From: Rhodoferax sp.
GTDB taxonomy: Bacteria; Pseudomonadota; Gammaproteobacteria; Burkholderiales; Burkholderiaceae_C
NCBI GenBank assembly: GCA_029865675.1
Contig: JARXAU010000197.1
Span: 1-5,712, forward strand
Length of the DNA: 5,712 bases
Direction: 5' to 3'
Below, one piece after another: positions 1 to 5,365 of the stretch (position 1 is its first letter; every line of letters begins with the position of its first letter). Made by a program: the position numbers and the translations under genes. Below the pieces are notes generated by a model, which saw only the letters and a list, made by a program, of their open reading frames with translations, was not told where the DNA came from and ran no database searches.

Positions 1-742
1 AGTTCATGTTGGCGATGCCGCCTTCATAAATCATGTCAACGATCAATTTCAGCTCGTGCAGGCACTCAAAGTAGGCCATTTCAGGGGCGTATCCGGCTTC
101 CACCAGCGTTTCGAAACCGGCCTTGATCAGCTCGACGGTGCCGCCGCACAGCACGGCTTGTTCGCCGAACAAGTCGGTCTCAGTCTCTTCGCGGAAGTTG
201 GTTTCGATGATGCCGGCCTTGCCTCCACCATTGGCCATGGCGTAGCTCAGGGCCAGGTCGCGGGTGCGGCCTGATTTGTCCTGGTGCACTGCAATCAGGT
301 GGGGCACGCCGCCGCCTTGGGCGTAGGTTCCGCGCACGGTGTGGCCTGGGGCCTTGGGTGCGACCATCCACACGTCTAAATCAGCGCGGGGGTTCACCAA
401 GCCGTAATGCACGTTAAAGCCGTGGGCGAACACCAAGGAAGCGCCTTGTTTGATGTTTGGCTCCACGTCATTGGTATAGACGCTGCCAATTTGCTCATCG
501 GGCAACAAGATCATCACCACATCGGCGGCGCGCACGGCGTCCGCTACTTCGGCCACTTGCAGACCGGCTTTTTCGACTTTGGGCCACGAAGCGCCACCTT
601 TACGCAGACCCACCACCACCTTGACGCCGCTGTCGTTCAGATTTTGGGCGTGGGCGTGGCCTTGGCTGCCGTAGCCAATGATGGCCACGGTTTTGCCCTT
701 GATCAGGCTCAGGTCGCAGTCTTTGTCGTAATAAACTTTCAT
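1..742 (-). CDS. ilvC: Ketol-acid reductoisomerase (NADP+), IlvC, C-terminus outside window
   Basis: IlvC isomerises and then reduces acetolactate or acetohydroxybutyrate to the dihydroxy acid, the second step of valine/leucine/isoleucine synthesis, in the cytoplasm with Mg2+ and NADPH. The visible 247 residues hold the N-terminal Rossmann domain with GYGSQG at residues 23-28, followed by LRKGGAS (46-52), whose R47 and S52 fit binding of the NADPH 2'-phosphate. Expected catalytic residues are present: H107 and K130 (in APKAPGH), and the metal ligands D190, E194, E226 and E230 at the spacing known for class I (short, about 338-residue) enzymes. About 90 C-terminal residues lie beyond the left edge. 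The ATG at 742 fits the family's usual MKVYYDKD-type beginning and has a GGAGA ribosome binding site five bases upstream. It is the last visible gene of the ilvB-ilvH-ilvC cluster. I see no frameshift or missing key residue in the visible part. Confidence 0.97.
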   Translation of the reverse strand, partial: MKVYYDKDCDLSLIKGKTVAIIGYGSQGHAHAQNLNDSGVKVVVGLRKGGASWPKVEKAGLQVAEVADAVRAADVVMILLPDEQIGSVYTNDVEPNIKQGASLVFAHGFNVHYGLVNPRADLDVWMVAPKAPGHTVRGTYAQGGGVPHLIAVHQDKSGRTRDLALSYAMANGGGKAGIIETNFREETETDLFGEQAVLCGGTVELIKAGFETLVEAGYAPEMAYFECLHELKLIVDMIYEGGIANMN

Positions 743-747
743 TTTCT

Positions 748-752
748 TCTCC
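748..752 (-). promoter_or_regulatory. Ribosome binding site of ilvC
   Basis: Reading the minus strand, GGAGA lies five bases before the ATG at 742. It supports the chosen start. An A/T-rich stretch surrounds it. Confidence 0.7.
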
Positions 753-832
753 GAAAAAATTAGGGCCTGGGGCGCCTGGTTGCAAAAAACTTGCTCTTGT
801 TGGGCGGAAACATGGTCACCACTCCACCACGG

Positions 833-871
833 TCCAAATGCGTCGAGCATGCAAAAAAGCACGCATTTGGA
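833..871 (-). repeat. 11-bp perfect inverted repeat between ilvH and ilvC
   Basis: The arms TCCAAATGCGT (833-843) and ACGCATTTGGA (861-871) are exact reverse complements around a 17-nt loop. The loop itself holds a T6 run on the minus strand. In the ilv transcript this would be a stable hairpin 19 nt after the ilvH stop codon. No U-run follows the second arm on either strand, so an intrinsic terminator is unlikely. A role in mRNA processing, 3'-end protection of an ilvBH segment, or protein binding is possible but is inference. Confidence 0.75.
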
Positions 872-889
872 AGTCTTGAAGCGGGCGAG

Positions 890-1381
890 CTATACGCGAA
901 GAATGCGTTCGCCGCGCCCAATACCGCTGGACCCGGTGCGCACCGTTTCCAAGATAGCGCCGGGCTCTAGGGCCTGCAAAAAGGCGTCGTTTTTAGACTG
1001 GATGCCGGTAAGCTCAACGGTGTAGCTCTTATCAGTCACGTCGATGATTCGGCCTCGGAAGATGTCTGCCATGCGCTTCATCTCCTCGCGCTCCTTGCCT
1101 ACAGCGCGCACTTTGACCATCATCAACTCACGCTCGGTATAGGCGCCTTCGGTGAGGTCCACTACCTTAACGACTTCAATCAAACGGTTCAGGTGCTTGG
1201 TGATTTGTTCAATCACATCTTCCGAACCATTGGTCTGAATGGTCATGCGCGACAGGCTGGCGTCTTCGGTAGGCGCAACTGTCAGCGACTCAATGTTGTA
1301 ACCCCGAGCCGAAAAAAGGCCCACCACGCGCGATAGCGCGCCGGGTTCGTTTTCTAACAAGACTGCAATGATGTGTTTCAT
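890..1381 (-). CDS. ilvH: Acetolactate synthase regulatory (small) subunit, IlvH/IlvN
   Basis: This is the regulatory subunit of acetohydroxyacid synthase. It binds the catalytic subunit, raises its activity and confers feedback inhibition by valine. The protein has 163 residues, the same length as E. coli IlvH. An N-terminal ACT domain (about 2-76) starts with the HIIAVLLENEPGALSRV block. Residues N11, G14 and N29, which form the valine site in the E. coli protein, are all present, so valine sensitivity is a fair inference. The C-terminal domain (about 84-158) carries the ELMMVKV and ELTG segments usual for the long form of the family. The start at 1381 has an AGAGGAA Shine-Dalgarno about ten bases upstream. 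It lies 114 nt after ilvB and 147 nt before ilvC on the same strand, consistent with one operon. Databases often call this family ilvN instead of ilvH; the length favours the ilvH type. Confidence 0.97.
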   Translation of the reverse strand: MKHIIAVLLENEPGALSRVVGLFSARGYNIESLTVAPTEDASLSRMTIQTNGSEDVIEQITKHLNRLIEVVKVVDLTEGAYTERELMMVKVRAVGKEREEMKRMADIFRGRIIDVTDKSYTVELTGIQSKNDAFLQALEPGAILETVRTGSSGIGRGERILRV

Positions 1382-1391
1382 GTGGTGTGAT

Positions 1392-1395
1392 TCCT
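1392..1395 (-). promoter_or_regulatory. Ribosome binding site of ilvH
   Basis: The minus strand reads AGAGGAATCACACCACATG, putting AGGA about ten bases before the start at 1381. This supports that ATG. Confidence 0.65.
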
Positions 1396-1411
1396 CTTTT
1401 CGCTGCCCTCC

Positions 1412-1433
1412 CCCTGAAACGGTAACCTCAGGG
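1412..1433 (-). repeat. Hairpin in the ilvB-ilvH spacer
   Basis: In the ilv transcript CCCTGAGG (1433-1426) can pair with TTTCAGGG (1419-1412) around a six-base loop. This gives six Watson-Crick pairs plus two G-U pairs. The hairpin sits between the ilvB stop and the ilvH ribosome binding site, about 16 nt before the AGGA. No U-run follows, so it is not an intrinsic terminator. It could influence ilvH translation or mRNA stability, but that is speculation. The rest of the 114-nt spacer (1382-1495) shows nothing recognisable. Confidence 0.5.
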
Positions 1434-1495
1434 CTTGGCAGGCAATAGATTCGTCAAGTAGGTTGTACAAAAAGAGCGCTGGTGCGCGAGGTGGC

Positions 1496-3271
1496 CTAAA
1501 GGTCTTCCGACCCCAGCAACATTTCAGTGATGCCCTTGCCGGCTTGCACCATGGGGAACACGTTCTCGGTCGGATCGGTGCGGAAATCCATGAACACCGT
1601 GCGATCCTTCAGCCGCCTGGCCTCGCGAAGCGCAGGCTCGACGTCTTCGGGGCGCTCAATCAATATTCCCACGTGCCCGTAGGCTTCCGCCAGCTTCACA
1701 AAGTTGGGCAGCGCGTCCATATAACTATGGCTGTACCGACCTTCGTAGTCCAGCTCTTGCCACTGGCGCACCATACCGAGATAACGGTTGTTCAGCGCAA
1801 CGATTTTGATCGGCGTGTTGTACTGCAAGCAAGTAGAAAGCTCTTGAATACACATCTGCACCGAACCCTCGCCCGTGATACAAAAAACTTCGCTTTCCGG
1901 CTTGGCCAATTTGATCCCCATGGCATACGGAATGCCCACACCCATCGTGCCCAGCCCACCCGAGTTAATCCAGCGCCGAGGTTGGTCAAATTTGTAATAC
2001 TGTGCCGCCCACATCTGGTGTTGACCTACATCGGAAGTGATGTAGGTGTCCGCGTCCTTGGTCATGTTCCACAGCGTTTCAACCACGTATTGCGGCTTAA
2101 TCACATCGCCCTTACCAGGGTTGTATTTCATGCAATCGCGCTTGCGCCAACCCTCAATCGTGTCCCACCAGGCACCCAAGGCGCTGCTGTCGGGCTTGAC
2201 GGCGCTTTCCTTGATCATGGCGATCAACTCGTTCAATACCTCTCTCACATCGCCCACAATTGGAATATCTACCTTGACGCGCTTGGAAATGCTCGAGGGA
2301 TCGATGTCAATGTGGATGATTTTTCGCTCGTTTTGCGCAAAATGCTTGGGGTTGCCGATGACGCGGTCGTCAAACCTCGCGCCAACAGCCAACAGCACAT
2401 CACAGTGTTGCATCGCGTTGTTGGCTTCTACTGTGCCGTGCATCCCCAACATGCCCAAGAACTTACGGTCACTGGCCGGGTACGCGCCCAAGCCCATCAG
2501 CGTGTTGGTGCAGGGATAACCCAACATGTCTACCAGCACGCGCAGTTCCGTCGAGGCGTTGCCCAGCAGCACGCCGCCGCCCGTGTAGATGTAGGGGCGC
2601 TTAGCCGTCAACAAGAGCTGCAGAGCCTTGCGAATTTGGCCGCCATGGCCCTTGCGCACTGGGTTGTAAGAACGCATCACCACCGTACTGGGGTAGCCGG
2701 CGTAAGCAACTTTCTTAAACGAGACATCTTTCGGAATGTCCACCACCACCGGGCCAGGGCGGCCGCTGCGGGCAATGTGAAAGGCCTTTTTCATCGTCTC
2801 GGCCAGGTCGCGGGCATCCTTCACCAAAAAATTATGTTTGACGATGGGGCGGGTAATGCCCACGGTGTCGCACTCTTGGAAGGCGTCCAATCCAATCGCG
2901 TGCGTGGGCACCTGCCCAGTAATGATCACCATGGGAATACTGTCCATGTAGGCGGTGGCGATGCCGGTTACCGCATTGGTGACGCCGGGGCCTGAGGTCA
3001 CGAGCGCAACCCCCACGTCGCCTGTGGCGCGTGCGTAGCCGTCGGCCGCGTGCACCGCCGCCTGCTCATGGCGCACCAGCACGTGCTGGATGGTGTCTTG
3101 CTTAAAAAACGCGTCGTAAATATGCAAAACGGCGCCGCCGGGATAACCCCAGATGTACTTGACGTTTTCCGCCTGCAAGGCCTTAACGAGGATTTCCGCC
3201 CCGCGCAGTTCGGGGACGGCAGCCATGTCGGCAGCGGCGGCCGATGCGTGTTCTGCTTTTGATAATTCCAT
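1496..3271 (-). CDS. ilvB: Acetolactate synthase catalytic (large) subunit, biosynthetic
   Basis: This ThDP-, Mg2+- and FAD-dependent enzyme condenses two pyruvates to acetolactate, or pyruvate with 2-ketobutyrate to acetohydroxybutyrate, committing carbon to branched-chain amino acids. It has 591 residues, normal for the family. Order of domains: N-terminal ThDP-binding domain (about 23-185) with YPGGAV (43-48) and catalytic E69 in RHEQAA; central FAD-associated domain (about 215-350) with GARFDDRV; C-terminal ThDP domain (about 405-560). Its cofactor motif begins GEGS at 467-470 and ends at N494-N495. Most relatives have GDG there; Glu replaces Asp, which I recall as common in betaproteobacterial enzymes, so activity is still expected. 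The herbicide-contact Trp is kept (W504 in VRQWQE). The first 20 residues are an Ala-rich extension. The ATG at 3271 has AAAGG six bases upstream. It is first in the ilvB-ilvH-ilvC cluster and divergent from the sigma-factor gene. ilvI is an alternative name. Confidence 0.97.
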   Translation of the reverse strand: MELSKAEHASAAAADMAAVPELRGAEILVKALQAENVKYIWGYPGGAVLHIYDAFFKQDTIQHVLVRHEQAAVHAADGYARATGDVGVALVTSGPGVTNAVTGIATAYMDSIPMVIITGQVPTHAIGLDAFQECDTVGITRPIVKHNFLVKDARDLAETMKKAFHIARSGRPGPVVVDIPKDVSFKKVAYAGYPSTVVMRSYNPVRKGHGGQIRKALQLLLTAKRPYIYTGGGVLLGNASTELRVLVDMLGYPCTNTLMGLGAYPASDRKFLGMLGMHGTVEANNAMQHCDVLLAVGARFDDRVIGNPKHFAQNERKIIHIDIDPSSISKRVKVDIPIVGDVREVLNELIAMIKESAVKPDSSALGAWWDTIEGWRKRDCMKYNPGKGDVIKPQYVVETLWNMTKDADTYITSDVGQHQMWAAQYYKFDQPRRWINSGGLGTMGVGIPYAMGIKLAKPESEVFCITGEGSVQMCIQELSTCLQYNTPIKIVALNNRYLGMVRQWQELDYEGRYSHSYMDALPNFVKLAEAYGHVGILIERPEDVEPALREARRLKDRTVFMDFRTDPTENVFPMVQAGKGITEMLLGSEDL

Positions 3272-3277
3272 GATGAA

Positions 3278-3282
3278 CCTTT
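3278..3282 (-). promoter_or_regulatory. Ribosome binding site of ilvB
   Basis: AAAGG on the minus strand lies six bases before the ATG at 3271. It favours this start over the internal Met at residue 16. Confidence 0.6.
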
Positions 3283-3419
3283 GTGAATTTCTCTAACGAA
3301 AGACCTTGGGTGCCCCTTGGCAAACGCTTGTGGCGTCGCATCGGGACTTGAGGTCCAGGCCATGGGCGCATTGAATGCTGCGCCGAACCAGAACCCGTTT
3401 GCGTTTGAGTTGCAGCGCG

Positions 3420-3488
3420 CATTATTGCATTACAGTTCCACAGCGGCGGACCCCGAGGGATGCATCTGCTTTTTGGGGTGCAATAATG
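3420..3488. repeat. 10-bp inverted repeat with outward-facing extended -10 motifs
   Basis: CATTATTGCA (3420-3429) and TGCAATAATG (3479-3488) are perfect reverse complements, 49 nt apart. Each arm, read outward, contains TGC followed by AATAAT, one mismatch from TATAAT with the TGn extension. This fits a pair of divergent promoters, or a dyad operator for a dimeric regulator; the sequence alone cannot separate these. Start sites would fall near 3414 for ilvB (a leader of roughly 140 nt) and near 3494 for the sigma gene. Confidence 0.5.
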
Positions 3489-3555
3489 GAAGCCAGCGTC
3501 GATATGCCAGCACCAACCGTGTCCCTCCAGCCTCCAACACCCATGGTGCCGATCT

Positions 3556-4122
3556 TTGGCCTCTGAACAAGAGTTAGACGCGTTTTTGCGTGGGGTCGAA
3601 AAGCGAGCGTTTAAGCGCTCGCTTTACCATGTGAGAAACCAGGAATCGGCCTTGGATATCGTGCAAGACAGCATGATGAAACTCGCTGAGCACTACGGCC
3701 ACAAACCTGCAGCAGAGTTGCCCATGCTGTTCCAACGGATTTTGACGAACAGCACACTGGACTGGTTTCGCCGTCAAAAAACCCAGAACGCACTCTTTAC
3801 CCGCATGGGCGACTTCGAATCCAACCAAGATGGCGGGGATTTTGACGCTTTGGAAAGCTTATTGCTCGATCGTGATCCAAATCAGAACGACAACCCGCAA
3901 AATCAGGCGGATCGGGCACAGACTTTGCGGGTGATTGAAGAAGAGATCCAGGAGCTTCCGGCGCGTCAACGGGAGGCCTTCCTGATGCGTTACTGGGAGG
4001 ATATGGATGTCGCCGAAACAGCCAGTACGATGGGCTGTTCTCAAGGTAGTGTAAAAACTCACTGTTTTCGGGCAGTCGCAGCCTTGTCTAAAGCGTTACG
4101 GGCCAGAGGAATTTTTTTATGA
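3556..4122 (+). CDS. ECF-like RNA polymerase sigma factor
   Basis: This is a small sigma-70 family protein (188 residues) that would direct RNA polymerase to a specific promoter set. Region 2 spans about residues 15-80: ALDIVQDSMMKLAEHY (32-47) is the core-binding helix, and LFQRILTNSTLDWFRRQK (58-75) the -10-recognising part. An acidic, Asn/Gln/Asp-rich linker (about 84-122) follows. Region 4 (about 125-180) has ELPARQREAFLMRYWEDM and a helix-turn-helix (about 150-172) with GCSQGSVKTH. The start is a TTG: upstream there is no in-frame ATG, GTG or TTG before the stop at 3484, and the next Met is residue 40, inside region 2. The N-terminus as called looks like relatives I recall. There is no clear Shine-Dalgarno, so translation may be weak or coupled to an overlapping small frame. 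Its stop overlaps the next gene by ATGA. Linkage to a single-span membrane protein suggests control by a membrane partner. Target genes are unknown. Confidence 0.9.
   Translation: MASEQELDAFLRGVEKRAFKRSLYHVRNQESALDIVQDSMMKLAEHYGHKPAAELPMLFQRILTNSTLDWFRRQKTQNALFTRMGDFESNQDGGDFDALESLLLDRDPNQNDNPQNQADRAQTLRVIEEEIQELPARQREAFLMRYWEDMDVAETASTMGCSQGSVKTHCFRAVAALSKALRARGIFL
3600..3625 (+). repeat. 10-bp perfect hairpin inside the start of the sigma-factor gene
   Basis: AAAGCGAGCG (3600-3609) and CGCTCGCTTT (3616-3625) are exact reverse complements around the hexaloop TTTAAG. The stem lies 44 nt after the TTG start, in codons 15-24 (KRAFKRSL region). Only TTTA follows, so it is a weak terminator candidate at best. 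A stem of this strength so early in a message may slow elongation or affect translation or mRNA stability. The encoded residues look family-typical, so chance codon choice is the alternative. Confidence 0.6.
4105..4110 (+). promoter_or_regulatory. Ribosome binding site of the DUF3619 gene
   Basis: AGAGGA lies inside the last codons of the sigma gene, eight bases before the ATG at 4119. It is the best Shine-Dalgarno of the plus-strand genes. Efficient initiation right at the sigma stop codon is therefore likely, giving coupled synthesis of the two proteins. Confidence 0.75.
4113..4119 (+). other. Candidate -1 frameshift heptamer T TTT TTA
   Basis: In the sigma-factor frame the last codons are ATT TTT TTA TGA, so T TTT TTA sits in the X XXY YYZ register, the same heptamer used by HIV-1 gag-pol. 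A -1 slip makes the next codon the ATG at 4119, joining sigma to DUF3619 (188 + 142 residues). The run of seven T (4112-4118) could also allow RNA polymerase slippage; one added base gives the same fusion. The upstream AGAGGA is closer than the roughly 10-nt spacing of the dnaX stimulator. Use of the site is unproven. Confidence 0.35.
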
Positions 4123-4547
4123 ACCACCCATCTGAACCAGTTGCTGCGTCGCAGCACTCCATGAACCAGTTCGGCAGCCGCATTGCAAGCCATTTGGACG
4201 ACGCCTTACAAGGCGTACCGCGCGACGTCGCGGAACGGCTGCGTGCCGCGCGGGTACAGTCCCTTGCCGGCCGGCGCATGACCGAGGCGGCGCATGCGCC
4301 CGCGGTCGTTCAGCAAGGTGGATCAGCCGCGTTACAGGGCGGGTTTGGTTTTTGGGGCTGGGCAGCGGCGGTCTTGCCCTTGCTCGCCTTAACCTTGGGA
4401 TTGCTTGGTATTGGCAATTTTCAAGAACAATTGCGTGCCATCGAAATCGCCGATGTGGACGCCGAACTACTCACCGGCGACCTCCCCACCAGCGCGTACA
4501 CCGACCCTGGTTTCGCCGAATACCTGAAGGTGGACCTGAAAAATTGA
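4119..4547 (+). CDS. DUF3619 family single-span membrane protein, possible anti-sigma partner
   Basis: This 142-residue protein resembles the DUF3619 family found beside small sigma factors in Burkholderiales; this rests on recall of the family's look, not on a search. Residues 1-77 are hydrophilic and would be cytoplasmic, with a basic amphipathic stretch (about 34-54: DVAERLRAARVQSLAGRR). One membrane segment follows (about 78-99, WGWAAAVLPLLALTLGLLGIG). The short C-terminal tail (100-142) is acidic and carries the recognisable block DAELLTGDLPTSAY (114-127) and DPGFAEYL (129-136). The tail would lie in the periplasm if the N-terminus is inside. The ATG overlaps the sigma stop (ATGA) and has AGAGGA eight bases upstream. 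Gene order and topology match membrane anti-sigma factors, but I see no ZAS-type zinc motif (HxxxCxxC), so the anti-sigma role is inference. Confidence 0.82.
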   Translation: MNHPSEPVAASQHSMNQFGSRIASHLDDALQGVPRDVAERLRAARVQSLAGRRMTEAAHAPAVVQQGGSAALQGGFGFWGWAAAVLPLLALTLGLLGIGNFQEQLRAIEIADVDAELLTGDLPTSAYTDPGFAEYLKVDLKN

Positions 4548-4590
4548 CGGATCTTGTTCAATCCTTGAAGCCCGCGCTCCATTGATTTTG

Positions 4591-5256
4591 ATGGCCATTA
4601 TTCCCTTGCGCCCTATCGTTTTTAGCCTGGCGCTCGCCCTTAATGCCGCGGGCACCGTGTTCGCTCAAGTCGAGCCTGTGTCCACTGCGCCGAAAGCGTC
4701 CGCACCCATGGCACAAGTCTCCTTGCTCCCCGAGGGAGGGTTCTCATGGGCAGAACTCAGCCCAGAGCAAAAAATGGCGTTAGCACCGCTAGCCGCGAGC
4801 TGGCCTGCAATGTCCGCAGCCCAGAAGGGCAAATGGATCGCTTTGGTGCGCAAGTACCCCCAGATGGCCGAGTCGGACAGATTACGATTGAGCGACAGAA
4901 TGGTGGACTGGGCAGCACTCAGCCCGAAGGACCGAGAACGGGCACGGCTCAATTTCGCGGAAACCAAAAAACTCGGAACCGATTCGCGGGTGGCCAATTG
5001 GGAGGCCTACCAAGCGCTGCCCGACAGCAAAAAACAGGCCCTGCTTGAGGCAGCGCCCAAGAAGCCTGCGGGCGCTGCGGTTGCAGTGAAGCCCGTGGGG
5101 GCGAACAAGCTGGCCAAAGTGCCGGTCACGCGAAAAACACCCGAACCCTTGCGCGCAATCGCAAGCAAGAGCGCGGCCGTGAACCGGTACACCCTCTTAC
5201 GCCAAAACCCTGCCAATAAAGAGAGTATCCAAGCACCTGAGCCCTCGGTTAAGTAG
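4591..5256 (+). CDS. DUF3106 domain protein, exported, with 18-residue Trp repeats
   Basis: This protein of about 221 residues has unknown function and matches the DUF3106 pattern. From the ATG at 4591 it begins with a signal peptide: a short start with one Arg, a hydrophobic core (IVFSLALAL) and a likely cleavage after VFA (residue 24) before QVEPVST, so a periplasmic location is expected. Residues 53-124 form four units of 18 residues with an aromatic residue at each start (W53, W71, Y89, W107) and a pattern close to W-x2-L/M-S-x2-Q/D-K/R; a looser fifth unit starts at W137. The rest (about 150-221) is Lys/Ala/Pro-rich and low in complexity. A TTG at 4582 in the same frame could add three residues; neither start has a clear Shine-Dalgarno, but ATG gives the more usual signal peptide. 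It lies 43 nt after DUF3619 on the same strand, so co-transcription is likely. Confidence 0.85.
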   Translation: MAIIPLRPIVFSLALALNAAGTVFAQVEPVSTAPKASAPMAQVSLLPEGGFSWAELSPEQKMALAPLAASWPAMSAAQKGKWIALVRKYPQMAESDRLRLSDRMVDWAALSPKDRERARLNFAETKKLGTDSRVANWEAYQALPDSKKQALLEAAPKKPAGAAVAVKPVGANKLAKVPVTRKTPEPLRAIASKSAAVNRYTLLRQNPANKESIQAPEPSVK

Positions 5257-5365
5257 TGATGGGAGGCGCGAAAGTCGGCACCAACGTAGTGCTTGAGCTC
5301 AAGGAGCCCGATCGGCGACGGGGTTCGGCCTCACAATTACCCCCCATCCACTTTGCCCCGCGCCC

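Larger units (their letters stand above)
743..889 (-). other. ilvH-ilvC intergenic spacer with an RNA hairpin
   Basis: This 147-nt spacer separates the ilvH stop from the ilvC start. Its main element is the 11-bp inverted repeat at 833-871, described separately. Closer to ilvC the minus strand has TTGCAA, a 17-base spacer and TAATTT just before the ribosome binding site. The TAATTT matches a -10 box in only three of six positions, so I do not call a promoter. There is no U-tract after the hairpin, so read-through from ilvH into ilvC is expected. Confidence 0.6.
3272..3555. promoter_or_regulatory. Divergent control region between ilvB and the sigma-factor gene
   Basis: This 284-nt region must drive ilvB to the left and probably the sigma-factor operon to the right. 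Its main element is a 10-bp inverted repeat (3420-3429 / 3479-3488), both arms of which read TGCAATAAT outwards, an extended -10 shape. A second inverted repeat, GGCGCA (3365-3370) / TGCGCC (3379-3384), would form a small hairpin in the ilvB leader; no U-run follows it. I looked for a leader peptide rich in Ile, Leu or Val upstream of ilvB and found none. On the right, a 26-codon open frame (3486-3566) overlaps the TTG start of the sigma gene. No clear TTGACA-like -35 box is visible for either direction. Confidence 0.55.

Noticed and set aside
407..763. A 118-codon plus-strand frame opposite ilvC
   Set aside because: Antisense to a well-supported ilvC with all catalytic residues in place; no family resemblance.
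755..783. Possible separate ilvC promoter (TTGCAA, 17 bases, TAATTT on the minus strand)
   Set aside because: The -10 candidate matches only three of six consensus bases, and transcription would start nearly at the ribosome binding site.
2046..2519. A 157-codon plus-strand frame inside ilvB
   Set aside because: Antisense shadow of ilvB; low-complexity Ser/Leu/Pro composition and no domain or ribosome binding site.
1463..2995. A 510-codon open frame on the plus strand, antisense to ilvB
   Set aside because: It lies wholly opposite a clear ilvB gene. Its translation is His/Val/Ala-rich without any recognisable domain, as expected for a shadow of GC-rich codons.
3272..3420. Attenuator with a branched-chain leader peptide before ilvB
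   Set aside because: The short minus-strand frames in this region are rich in Arg, Pro and Gly, with no run of Ile, Leu or Val codons, and no hairpin is followed by a U-run.
3430..3445. GGAAC on the minus strand resembling an ECF sigma -35 box
   Set aside because: No matching ECF -10 element appears at the needed distance, and a five-base match alone is expected by chance.
4665..4997. A 110-codon minus-strand frame opposite DUF3106
   Set aside because: Shadow of the plus-strand gene, which has a signal peptide and periodic repeats; the antisense frame has no such support.
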